Source: Deltaproteobacteria bacterium
GTDB lineage: Bacteria; Desulfobacterota; Desulfobacteria; Desulfobacterales; Desulfobacteraceae
Assembly: GCA_013151635.1 (NCBI GenBank)
Contig: JAADHV010000075.1
Coordinates: 1 to 41,466 of the forward strand
Reading direction: 5' to 3'
Length of the DNA stretch: 41,466 bases
Shown one piece after another: positions 15,471-23,347 of this stretch (positions within the stretch are counted from its first letter, which is position 1; each line of letters opens with the position of its first letter). Below the pieces are notes generated by a model. It was not told the origin of the DNA. It did no database searches and saw nothing but the letters and a program-made list of their open reading frames with translations. The position numbers and the translations under genes were made by a program.

Positions 15471-15554
15471 TTCTTTTTTTATGCAATTACGGGTTGTCCG
15501 TATTAGCCAGACGACCTTGTCTTTATTAAAGTTAAATTTTCAATCATCTTTACC

Positions 15555-15583
15555 TTGACAAATCCGGCAGATAAGTATAGCAT
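15555..15583 (+). promoter_or_regulatory. Promoter of the rplU-rpmA-obgE operon
   Basis: TTGACA (15555-15560), a 17-base spacer and TAGCAT (15578-15583) form a good sigma-70-type promoter about 50 bases upstream of rplU. No recognisable leader RNA structure is visible. Confidence 0.6.
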
Positions 15584-15635
15584 TAAGAGTTTTTGAAATT
15601 GCGAAAAGTATTGAAATAATAAGGAGAGTTTAAAA

Positions 15636-15947
15636 ATGTACGCAGTTATTAGAACCGGAGGAAAACAATACAGGGTTCATGAAGAACAGATCCTGAAAGT
15701 TGAAAAACTTGATGGTACCGAAGGTTCTCAGATTGAATTTGATGACGTCCTCATGTATTCAGATGGTGAAACCATTACGCTTGGAAGCCCCAAAGTTGAA
15801 AATGTCTCAGTTAAAGCGCACATTGTAGAGCAGGGAAAGGGCAAAAAGCAATTAGTCTTCAAGTATAAGCGACGTAAAGGCTACAGAAAAATGAAAGGCC
15901 ACAGGCAGCATTATACTGAAATCAAAATAGAATCCATTACGGTTTAG
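15636..15947 (+). CDS. rplU: 50S ribosomal protein L21
   Basis: The 103 residues have the full L21 pattern, starting MYAVIRTGGKQYRV and containing the basic KYKRRKGYRKMKGHRQHYTEI signature near the C-terminus. L21 binds 23S rRNA and contacts L20. AAGGAGAG precedes the ATG. It heads the common L21-L27-Obg order, 18 bases before rpmA. Confidence 0.98.
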   Translation: MYAVIRTGGKQYRVHEEQILKVEKLDGTEGSQIEFDDVLMYSDGETITLGSPKVENVSVKAHIVEQGKGKKQLVFKYKRRKGYRKMKGHRQHYTEIKIESITV

Positions 15948-15965
15948 ATATTAAGGAGAAATCTA

Positions 15966-16220
15966 ATGTCACATAAAAAGGCAGCCGGTAGTTCAAAAAA
16001 CGGTCGCGATTCAAATGCCCAGCGGCGTGGTGTTAAAAAATTCGGTGGGGAAAACGTAGTTGCCGGTAATATTATTGTAAGACAGATCGGTACAAAAATC
16101 CATCCCGGCAATAACGTGGGCATGGGCAAAGACTATACTCTTTTTGCCAAAATCGATGGTGTTGTGACCTATGAAAGAAAAGGCCGCGACAGAAAAAAAG
16201 TCAGCGTTTATGAAGCGTGA
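15966..16220 (+). CDS. rpmA: 50S ribosomal protein L27
   Basis: An 84-residue L27 starting [20 protein letters not shown], with the flexible N-terminal tail that reaches the peptidyl-transferase centre and the [11 protein letters not shown] core. It has no Firmicutes-type cleaved extension. The stop overlaps the obgE GTG start (GTGA), so the two are translationally coupled. Confidence 0.98.
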   Translation: MSHKKAAGSSKNGRDSNAQRRGVKKFGGENVVAGNIIVRQIGTKIHPGNNVGMGKDYTLFAKIDGVVTYERKGRDRKKVSVYEA

Positions 16221-17212
16221 AATTTGTAGATGAAGCAATTATCACTGTCAAGTCCGGTGACGGCGGCCGAGGATGCACAAGCTTCCGAAGGGAACGCTAC
16301 ATTGAAAGAGGCGGGCCTGACGGTGGGGATGGCGGCGACGGTGGACATGTCATCCTGAGAATCGATCAGAGCAAACGAACGCTCTATGATTATCGCCGCC
16401 AGAAATTGCTTAAAGCCCAAAACGGCACGCCCGGCCAGGGCAAACAAAAACATGGCAGAAACGGTTCCGACTGCACCATCGCCCTTCCCCCGGGTACCAT
16501 TGTTACCAATGCAGATACAAATGAAATCATTGTCGATTTAACAAACACCGAGGATGAATATATTATTGCCAGGGGCGGCATGGGCGGACGCGGCAACAAA
16601 CGGTTTGCAAGCGCGACAAACCGGGCTCCCAGGTATTCCCAACCAGGGATGCCAGGCATTGAACTGAACCTGAAACTGGAATTAAAACTTCTGGCGGATG
16701 TCGGCCTTGTGGGTTTGCCAAATGCCGGCAAATCAACGCTTATCAGCCACATATCAGCAGCACGCCCCAAAATAGCCGATTACCCTTTCACAACACTGAC
16801 ACCGATTCTTGGAATGGTGGACCCCCCTTTTGGAGAACCCTTTGCCGTAGCAGATATTCCAGGCCTAATTGAAGGTGCCCATGAAGGTACCGGCCTTGGT
16901 ATCAGTTTTTTAAAACATATTGAAAGAACCGGTATCCTGGTTCATATGATTGATGTTTCCGGGGTAGACCCGGACTTCCCCCTTAAGTCTTTCAGCCTGA
17001 TTAATAATGAATTGTCCCGGTACAGCAAGGCGCTTTCTGCAAAAGCTCAAATTGTTGTGCTGAACAAAATAGATCTGCCTGACACAAAAGAAAAAGTTAA
17101 AGCATTTAAAAATGCCTTAAAAGGCATTAAGGTATTGGCCCTGTCAGCAGCAACCGGGAAAGGGGTAAAAGAGCTAGTCAAACTCTTATCTTCCAGGCTT
17201 ACAAAGAGTTAA
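16217..17212 (+). CDS. obgE: GTPase ObgE/CgtA
   Basis: A 331-residue Obg GTPase. The N-terminal glycine-rich Obg fold covers residues 1-158 ([23 protein letters not shown]). The G domain has the P-loop GLPNAGKST at about residue 171, the G3 motif DIPG and NKID for guanine specificity. The C-terminal OCT extension of some homologues is absent. Obg acts in late 50S assembly and stress control. The start is GTG at 16217, overlapping the rpmA stop. It is followed directly by nadD, without the proB gene often found between them in related bacteria. Confidence 0.97.
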   Translation: MKFVDEAIITVKSGDGGRGCTSFRRERYIERGGPDGGDGGDGGHVILRIDQSKRTLYDYRRQKLLKAQNGTPGQGKQKHGRNGSDCTIALPPGTIVTNADTNEIIVDLTNTEDEYIIARGGMGGRGNKRFASATNRAPRYSQPGMPGIELNLKLELKLLADVGLVGLPNAGKSTLISHISAARPKIADYPFTTLTPILGMVDPPFGEPFAVADIPGLIEGAHEGTGLGISFLKHIERTGILVHMIDVSGVDPDFPLKSFSLINNELSRYSKALSAKAQIVVLNKIDLPDTKEKVKAFKNALKGIKVLALSAATGKGVKELVKLLSSRLTKS

Positions 17213-17214
17213 CA

Positions 17215-17862
17215 ATGGATATAGGACTTTTTGGCGGAACTTTTAATCCTTTTCATAACGGGCACATTGGTATTATCCACCATGTCAAAAAAGAATATGG
17301 CCTGGAAAAAATATTTTTAATCCCCTCTGCAACACCGCCCCACAAGCCCGGCATCAACCTTGCTCCTGCAAAGGACAGGTTTGCTATGGTAAAAAAAAGC
17401 TTAAAAGGCCGTGAAGGGTTTTTCGTATCCAACAAAGAATTAATAAGAAAAGGGCCTTCGTTTACAATTGACACTATCAACGAATTCAAAAAAGAATATG
17501 GGCCTGAAACCAGCCTTTTCCTGTTAATGGGGTCTGACGCATTTTCAGACATAACAACCTGGGAACGTAAAGATCAACTTTTTAAAACCGTTCAAATAAT
17601 AATTATGCTGAGGGGACACCGGGAAAACACAAATACCATTGCCTCTTTTATTGACGAAAACATTTCAAAAGAGTACACCTTTAATGAACATGACAATACT
17701 TTTTCCCATAAAAAGAAACAAAAAATTATGATTTGCAAGGTGCCTAAAATAGATATTTCATCAACATTGATAAGGGAACGTGTAAAAAACAACAAATCCA
17801 TAAAGGATCTTGTACCGGCAGATGTTGAAAAAATTATTAGAACAAAGGAATTGTATAAATGA
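17215..17862 (+). CDS. nadD: Nicotinate-nucleotide adenylyltransferase
   Basis: A 215-residue nucleotidyltransferase that joins nicotinate mononucleotide with ATP to form deamido-NAD. The GGTFNPFHNGHIGI motif with the HxGH-type signature is at residues 8-21, and ISSTLIRERV is near residue 182. It starts two bases after obgE and overlaps rsfS by four bases (ATGA). Confidence 0.96.
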   Translation: MDIGLFGGTFNPFHNGHIGIIHHVKKEYGLEKIFLIPSATPPHKPGINLAPAKDRFAMVKKSLKGREGFFVSNKELIRKGPSFTIDTINEFKKEYGPETSLFLLMGSDAFSDITTWERKDQLFKTVQIIIMLRGHRENTNTIASFIDENISKEYTFNEHDNTFSHKKKQKIMICKVPKIDISSTLIRERVKNNKSIKDLVPADVEKIIRTKELYK

Positions 17863-18248
17863 CAAAACCCGCCAGTTTAACAGATGATCTAAAAAAATAT
17901 CTTACCCCTGCATTTGAGAGAAAAGCAAAATCAATTGCTGCCATTGATGTAAAAAAACTTACTTCCTATACAGATACCATTATCATTATTGAAGCAAACT
18001 CCCAACGCCAGGTGACAGCCATTGCCGAATATTTGATTAAGACTTTAAAAGCCGGGGGAATCAAGGCGATTGGTGTTGAAGGAATCAAAGAAGGAGAATG
18101 GGCCCTGCTTGACTATGGTGATGTTATTATTCATGTTTTCGAATCCCAAAAAAAATCCTTTTATGATATAGAAGGCTTGTGGGCTGATGCCCCGAGGATT
18201 GATATTACCGGGTTTGAAAAAGAATATGATTCAAAGGAGGAGCTATGA
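17859..18248 (+). CDS. rsfS: Ribosomal silencing factor RsfS
   Basis: A 129-residue RsfS/Iojap protein. Visible family features are SYTDTIIIIEANSQRQVTAI near residues 36-55 and the segment WALLDYGDVIIHVF near residue 87. It binds L14 and blocks subunit joining during starvation. It overlaps nadD and gpmI by 4 bases on each side. Confidence 0.95.
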   Translation: MTKPASLTDDLKKYLTPAFERKAKSIAAIDVKKLTSYTDTIIIIEANSQRQVTAIAEYLIKTLKAGGIKAIGVEGIKEGEWALLDYGDVIIHVFESQKKSFYDIEGLWADAPRIDITGFEKEYDSKEEL

Positions 18249-19804
18249 TGAATTCTGGTTCATATCCTGTAAATATTTTAATGATCCTTGACGGCTGGGG
18301 TATTAATGATAAAAAAGAGGGAAATGCTTTTGCTTTAGCAGATACTCCTTTTCTGGACTCTTTGTTAAAAAAATTTCCAAGCAGCAGGCTTTCATGCTCC
18401 GGCAACGCTGTCGGCCTCCCTGGCGGGACCATGGGCAACTCGGAAGTCGGGCATATGAATATCGGTGCCGGCCGGAAAGTTTTACAGGATCTTGTAAGGA
18501 TCAATAAGGCTATATTGGATAAAAGCTTTTTTAAAACCTCGGCGCTTGTGGATATCATGGAAAAGGTTAAAACCGGTGGAAAAAGCCTGCATCTCATGGG
18601 GCTGCTGTCCGACGGCGGCGTTCACAGTCATATCTCCCATCTTTTCGCCTTGATTGACATGGCAGGACAAATTGGTGTTAAAAACCTTTTTATCCACCCG
18701 GTAATGGACGGGCGGGATACATCACCCAAAAGCGGCATCACTTATATGAAACAATTGCAGGACTATCTTGATAAAAACAAATACGGTAAAATTGCCAGTG
18801 TTGTCGGCCGCTATTGGGCCATGGACAGGGACACAAGGTGGGACAGGGTTGAAAAAGCATACTCCCTTTTTACAAAGGCGGGGGGTTTGGTTTTTGATAA
18901 TCCTGTCAAGGCTGTGCAGAACGCTTATGACAATGGCCGGACCGATGAATTTATTGATCCTGTTTTTATCAAGCATGATAAAGAAAAATCAAAGGGTATC
19001 CCTGACGGTGTAATTGATGACCAGGACGGCATTATCTTTTTTAATTTCAGGGCTGACCGGGCAAAGGAAATCACAAAAGCATTCACTGAGCCTGGTTTTA
19101 ATGAATTCAAAAGGGAAAAGTTAATAGATCTTACAGATTTTGTGTGCATGACACGGTATGATGAAACCTTTGGCCTGCCAGTGGCATTCGGGCCTCAACA
19201 CCTGGATAAAATCCTTGGGGAAATATTAAGCCAAAACAATATTCCCCAACTTAGAATTGCTGAAACTGAAAAATATGCCCATGTTACTTATTTCTTTAAC
19301 GGCGGGAATGAAGAAGTCTTTGACAAGGAAGACCGGATATTGATCCCCTCTCCAAGAGATGTTGCAACCTATGATGAAAAACCAGGTATGAGTGCCTCTG
19401 AAGTTGCACAAACAGCCTGCCGGAAAATCAAATCAAAAAAATACCAGTTTATCCTGCTGAATTTTGCAAACATGGACATGGTGGGACATACAGGGATTCT
19501 TAAGGCTGCAATAGAGGCATGCGAAGTCGTGGACAATTGTGTAAGGACTGTTGTTAATGCAATATGGGAGACAGGCGGGGTCGCCCTTGTTACGGCAGAC
19601 CATGGGAATTCGGAACAAATGATTGCAGATGACGGTTCTCCCCACACAGCTCATACCTTAAACCCTGTAAGGCTGATACTTGCAGGGGAACACTATAGGA
19701 ACACTGTCTTGAAAGACGGCATCCTTGGTGATATCGCACCCACTGTTCTGAAAGTATTAAACATAGAACAACCCTTAGAGATGACAGGAACATCTTTGAT
19801 ATGA
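18245..19804 (+). CDS. gpmI: 2,3-bisphosphoglycerate-independent phosphoglycerate mutase
   Basis: A 519-residue, manganese-dependent iPGM interconverting 3- and 2-phosphoglycerate. The first metal site is LILDGWG near residue 13 and the catalytic Ser is in MGNSEVGHMNIGAGR near residue 62. HSHISHLF, DGRDTSP and ADHGNSE complete the alkaline-phosphatase-like and phosphotransferase domains. AAAGGAGG precedes the start. It overlaps rsfS and the next gene by 4 bases each. Confidence 0.97.
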   Translation: MMNSGSYPVNILMILDGWGINDKKEGNAFALADTPFLDSLLKKFPSSRLSCSGNAVGLPGGTMGNSEVGHMNIGAGRKVLQDLVRINKAILDKSFFKTSALVDIMEKVKTGGKSLHLMGLLSDGGVHSHISHLFALIDMAGQIGVKNLFIHPVMDGRDTSPKSGITYMKQLQDYLDKNKYGKIASVVGRYWAMDRDTRWDRVEKAYSLFTKAGGLVFDNPVKAVQNAYDNGRTDEFIDPVFIKHDKEKSKGIPDGVIDDQDGIIFFNFRADRAKEITKAFTEPGFNEFKREKLIDLTDFVCMTRYDETFGLPVAFGPQHLDKILGEILSQNNIPQLRIAETEKYAHVTYFFNGGNEEVFDKEDRILIPSPRDVATYDEKPGMSASEVAQTACRKIKSKKYQFILLNFANMDMVGHTGILKAAIEACEVVDNCVRTVVNAIWETGGVALVTADHGNSEQMIADDGSPHTAHTLNPVRLILAGEHYRNTVLKDGILGDIAPTVLKVLNIEQPLEMTGTSLI

Positions 19805-20316
19805 ATATTGATTATATTATTAAAGATTTTATAACAGGAAAACCGGTGAGGAATGCAGGCCCTGAAGCCAGCAGGCAGATATTTGAAAAATTCCTGGTTA
19901 ATCAGAAAGGTTATACAAAAAAAGACATCAAGGTAGATGAAGAATTGATTGTCCAATTTAAAGGCGAGGACTATGTTTCAGCCATTGACCTGATTGTCTG
20001 CTGCAAAGAAAAAGCCCTGATGGCCGTGACCTGCGTAGCAGGGTCCATCGGATCCTATGAAAGGGAAATCCTGGCCGGGGCACGCCTGGTTTATGACTAT
20101 CAAATACCCTTTGCGGTTTCAACGGATGCAAGGGATGCAATTTTGATGGATACCTTTTCGGGGAAAAGTTTGGGGCAGGGTCTTGATGCTATTCCTTCAA
20201 AAGAAAAAGCCCTTGAGATGATTCAAACCATTGATTATAAACCCTTTGATGAAAACAAAAAGGAGCGGGAAATGATTATTTACCGCTCCTTTAACCTTGA
20301 AAAAATAAATATTTAA
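19801..20316 (+). CDS. HsdR-N-like (type I restriction N-terminal domain) protein
   Basis: A 171-residue protein consisting mainly of a restriction-endonuclease-like fold of the HSDR_N_2 type. KGYTKKDIKVDEELIVQF near residues 38-55 and SAIDLIVCCKEKALMAVTC contain the acidic and Lys positions expected of a PD-(D/E)XK core (Asp in AID, Lys in the next strand). Such small solo proteins are common in Desulfobacterota and usually lie apart from true restriction systems, so a nuclease role is unproven. It overlaps gpmI by 4 bases and closes the housekeeping operon. It is convergent with the zinc-ribbon gene, only one base apart. Confidence 0.75.
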   Translation: MNIDYIIKDFITGKPVRNAGPEASRQIFEKFLVNQKGYTKKDIKVDEELIVQFKGEDYVSAIDLIVCCKEKALMAVTCVAGSIGSYEREILAGARLVYDYQIPFAVSTDARDAILMDTFSGKSLGQGLDAIPSKEKALEMIQTIDYKPFDENKKEREMIIYRSFNLEKINI

Positions 20317-20317
20317 A

Positions 20318-20995
20318 TCAGGCCCTTGAAACCTCTTTATTGCAATGTTTGCAAATGGTGGCCCGTTTTTTAATAATTTCAGCACAATACGGGCATTCAC
20401 GGGTAAAATGTCTTTCATGAAGCTGGTTAATTGCGTCTTTCACCCCTTTTTGAAGGATAGGGGTTGGAAACTTGTGATTAATCAAATGCTCTATTGCTTC
20501 AACCCCGCCTAATTCACCAACCATCTGGGCTGCCTTAAGCCGTGCTTTGGGTGGAATGTTAGGATCAATGCAAATCTTCAAAATCTCGTCCCAGTCCTTT
20601 GATATATAATAATCGGTTAGAACCGAGAATGTCTGCTTTAAAAGCTCTTTTCTAGCTTCTTCCCGGACCAGGACTTCATCATCCAGTTTTCCGCCCGTGG
20701 CTCCCACGGGGCTGAATACAGGCATGTATTCAAAATTATTCTGTCCCGGTTCAACATAGCACCGATAGGATGCCGGAGCTTCCATGGTTTCACTTAAGTG
20801 TTCCCAGCCTTTTTTATAGCTTGAACACTCATCATTAAAACATACAAAAAGATATGGGGTCCCCCAACCCAGTCCATCACTGAAATTAATGGGGGGGACT
20901 TCCCACAATGTCATATCGGTTTTACAATGAGGACACCTGGGCTTGTCCATTTTTAAATATTTTTGAAGCAGTTCGTCTTTTGTTTCAAACGCCAT
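20318..20995 (-). CDS. Zinc-ribbon / HEAT-repeat protein of unknown function
   Basis: This 225-residue protein has an N-terminal treble-clef-like zinc ribbon (CPHC near residue 21 and CFNDEC near residue 52). A middle segment of unknown fold follows, then one or two HEAT-like repeats (IPPKARLKAAQMVGELGGVEAI) and a second C-terminal zinc ribbon (CPYCAEIIKKRATICKHC). Such double-ribbon proteins occur widely in sulfate reducers without a known function; protein or nucleic-acid binding is likely. It lies downstream of the carboxyltransferase genes. Its ribosome-binding site is partly inside a 13-bp hairpin, so translation may be regulated. Confidence 0.7.
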   Translation of the reverse strand: MAFETKDELLQKYLKMDKPRCPHCKTDMTLWEVPPINFSDGLGWGTPYLFVCFNDECSSYKKGWEHLSETMEAPASYRCYVEPGQNNFEYMPVFSPVGATGGKLDDEVLVREEARKELLKQTFSVLTDYYISKDWDEILKICIDPNIPPKARLKAAQMVGELGGVEAIEHLINHKFPTPILQKGVKDAINQLHERHFTRECPYCAEIIKKRATICKHCNKEVSRA

Positions 20996-21007
20996 TATAT
21001 CGGTCTC

Positions 21008-21039
21008 CTTTGGTAGTCTGTCTATTCAGACTACCAAAG
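21008..21039 (-). promoter_or_regulatory. 13-bp perfect hairpin overlapping a ribosome-binding site
   Basis: CTTTGGTAGTCTG (21008-21020) and CAGACTACCAAAG (21027-21039) are perfect inverted arms with a 6-base loop. On the minus-strand transcript the arm nearest the gene ends in AAAG, followed directly by GAG. The AAGGAG Shine-Dalgarno of the zinc-ribbon gene is therefore half inside the stem. No T-run follows, so it is not a standard terminator. It could limit translation or mark a processing site between the 5S-like gene and this one. Confidence 0.75.
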
Positions 21040-21069
21040 TAAGCATACACAGTATTTTGTCAAACCGCA

Positions 21070-23064
21070 TTATTCAATCATTGCCAGCACATCACCCTTG
21101 GCAACTGAGTCCCCGCTGTTATAGGTCACAGCTTTAATCACACCGCTTGCTGGTGCGGGCAGCGCATTCTCCATTTTCATGGCTTCAATCACCACAACAG
21201 TTTCACCTTCATTTACTGAATCACCCACATTTTTTTCATATTTAATTACCATACCCGGCATGGGCGCTGTGACAGGGGTTCCAGCAGATACGTCAGGTTC
21301 AGGTTCTTTTTTTGCGGCAGGCTCTTTTACAGGTTCCGGTGCGGCAGGAGCCGGAGCCGCAGGAGCTGCCGGGGCCACAGGGGCTGCCGGGACAGGGGCT
21401 GCATAGGTAATAACAGGAGCTCCGCCTACTTCATCAACACCCACTTCAAAATATTCACCTTCTACAAAAACATTAAAGGTACGGGCATTTTCACTTTTTT
21501 CAGGAATACTTTCCGGGTTGATTTTTTCAACCAGCTCCCCTTTCCTGAGTTTTTCAATCATCTTATTTTGCTTTTCCACATCCTCAAGCGTGATGGGTTT
21601 TACACTGTCTGGTACCTGCTCTTTGCCATATTTCTGCATGAGATACTTTTTACCTGTAACAGGGAAAAGAGCATAGGTGATAAGGTCCTCATCATCCGCG
21701 GCAAGGCTTCCTATCTCTTGTTTTGCTTTTTCAAGCTCAGGTTCAAGCACTTCTGCGGGCCGGCATGTGATGGGCTCTTCCCCTCTTTCATAGCCTTTCA
21801 GTGCTTTCTTTTGAACTTCAGGATCAATGGGTACGCTTGTTTTGCCATAAAGCCCGTAGCAAAGATCTTTTACCTGGGCTGTCACCATCTTGTACCGTTC
21901 ATCAGGCGTGTCAAACAACACATTATTGACGGTCTGAATACCGACAATCTGGCTGGTGGGTGTTACAAGAGGAATCTGTCCTAATTCTTTTCTCACCCTT
22001 GGAAGTTCCTTGTAGACTTCACCAATTTTATCTAAGGCATCCATTTCCCTTAACTGGTTCACAAGGTTGGACAGCATGCCGCCGGGTGTCTGGTGGAGCA
22101 GGACATTGATATCAATAACAGATACCTTTGTATCATCCAGGAGATGCTTATATTTTGGCAGTACTTCTTTTTCCAAGATTTCATTGATCCGGGCCAGGGC
22201 ATTGATGTCAAATCCCGTATCCCTGTTGGTGCCCAGAAGCGACATTACAAAAGGTTCCAATGCTGCATGGGATGTTCTGTAGGCATAGGGGGTCAGGCAT
22301 GTATCAATGATATCAACCCCGGCCTCAATGGCTTTAAAATGAGTCATGGGCGACATGCCGGAAGTAAAATGACTGTGAAGGTGGATCAATGGCTTGACAT
22401 TGTCTTTTAAAGCTTTAATAAGCTTATAAGCATCATAGGGTGCCATGAGCCCTGCCATATCCTTTATGCAGATACTGTCCGCCCCCATATCTTCAAGTTC
22501 TTTTGCTTTTTTCAAATAATACTCAAGGTTGTATACCTCTCCGCCAATTCGCGGCTCGGTCAGCGAATAGCAGATGCAGCCCTGGAAATGAGCCCCGCAT
22601 TCCTTGATCACCGGAACCACGGTTTCGAAATTTCTAAAATCATTTAACGCATCAAAGGTCCTGAAAATCTCCATCCCGTTATCAACGGTCTTTTTCACAA
22701 ACAGCTTTGCCACATCATCTGCATAGTTTCTGTACCCTACGAGGTTCTGGCCCCTTAAAAGCATTGAAAACGGAGTCTTTTTAAAATATCTTTTAAGTGT
22801 CCTGAGCCTTTCCCAGGGATCTTCTCCTAGAAAGCGGTGCATGGTGTCAAAGGTTGCCCCGCCCCAGACTTCCACCGCCCAGAAACCGATCTCATCCATT
22901 TTTTCTGCAACAGGGATCATATCTTCTGTTCTTCCCCTTGTGGCAAAAAGAGACTGGTGGCCATCCCGCAGGGACAAGTCTTCAATCATTAATCTATGTT
23001 TTGCAGCAGGTCTGTCCTTGTCATACTTCATTTCAGTCATTTTAACTTGGGTATGCTCGCTCAT
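21070..23064 (-). CDS. Biotin-dependent carboxyltransferase, PycB/OadA/transcarboxylase 5S type with biotin domain
   Basis: A 664-residue protein that transfers CO2 between carboxybiotin and pyruvate/oxaloacetate. Residues 25-290 form the HMGL-like TIM barrel, with LRDGHQS, the carboxylatable Lys in CIKDMAGL and the metal-binding LHSHFTSG. The conserved PYC/OADA domain follows to about residue 510. A Pro/Ala linker (560-590) leads to a C-terminal biotinyl domain with EAMKMEN, Lys630 being the biotin site. It corresponds to the 5S plus 1.3S subunits of methylmalonyl-CoA:pyruvate transcarboxylase or to pyruvate carboxylase subunit B. No biotin carboxylase and no sodium-pump beta subunit are nearby, favouring transcarboxylase. 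AGGAG precedes ATG 23064. Confidence 0.92.
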   Translation of the reverse strand: MSEHTQVKMTEMKYDKDRPAAKHRLMIEDLSLRDGHQSLFATRGRTEDMIPVAEKMDEIGFWAVEVWGGATFDTMHRFLGEDPWERLRTLKRYFKKTPFSMLLRGQNLVGYRNYADDVAKLFVKKTVDNGMEIFRTFDALNDFRNFETVVPVIKECGAHFQGCICYSLTEPRIGGEVYNLEYYLKKAKELEDMGADSICIKDMAGLMAPYDAYKLIKALKDNVKPLIHLHSHFTSGMSPMTHFKAIEAGVDIIDTCLTPYAYRTSHAALEPFVMSLLGTNRDTGFDINALARINEILEKEVLPKYKHLLDDTKVSVIDINVLLHQTPGGMLSNLVNQLREMDALDKIGEVYKELPRVRKELGQIPLVTPTSQIVGIQTVNNVLFDTPDERYKMVTAQVKDLCYGLYGKTSVPIDPEVQKKALKGYERGEEPITCRPAEVLEPELEKAKQEIGSLAADDEDLITYALFPVTGKKYLMQKYGKEQVPDSVKPITLEDVEKQNKMIEKLRKGELVEKINPESIPEKSENARTFNVFVEGEYFEVGVDEVGGAPVITYAAPVPAAPVAPAAPAAPAPAAPEPVKEPAAKKEPEPDVSAGTPVTAPMPGMVIKYEKNVGDSVNEGETVVVIEAMKMENALPAPASGVIKAVTYNSGDSVAKGDVLAMIE

Positions 23065-23107
23065 TTATTTTCTCCTGAATATATTATTTCTTATTTTGAT
23101 ATCAAAA

Positions 23108-23329
23108 TTATTTAAACATCCGCAATTGCATCATTGAGTTGGCCTGCATCTGGTTCTGACGCCCTGATATTCCCCAGATATTATTCTGCCCGGTGCCCTG
23201 TTGTGGCTGCGCAGCAATATCCATTGCCGGTCCGTAAATCCCGGGGGCATTATATAAAGCTGCTTCCTCAGATGTTTTAATGCAGGCAAAAACAGCAGCC
23301 ATGGCTGCGGCAAGTTTCTTTTTATCCAT
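23108..23329 (-). CDS. Small acyl-CoA carboxylase/decarboxylase subunit (OadG/MmdE-like)
   Basis: A 73-residue protein whose N-terminus MDKKKLAAAMAAVFACI resembles the AIAAAVAAY segment of gamma/delta subunits. Its C-terminus reads WGISGRQNQMQANSMMQLRM, like the WxxxGRxxxM tail that binds the carboxyltransferase core in decarboxylase pumps. It lacks the transmembrane helix of OadG, so it is probably a soluble assembly subunit. It lies between the two catalytic genes of the operon, which supports the assignment. Confidence 0.65.
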   Translation of the reverse strand: MDKKKLAAAMAAVFACIKTSEEAALYNAPGIYGPAMDIAAQPQQGTGQNNIWGISGRQNQMQANSMMQLRMFK

Positions 23330-23347
23330 TGTTTTTATCCCTTTATC

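Noticed and set aside
19801-20316. Part of a type I restriction-modification locus
   Set aside because: No hsdM, hsdS or helicase part is nearby and the gene is coupled to gpmI. It is a solo domain protein.
22067-22410. Plus-strand ORFs under the PycB-like gene
   Set aside because: They are shadows of a long, fully conserved minus-strand gene.
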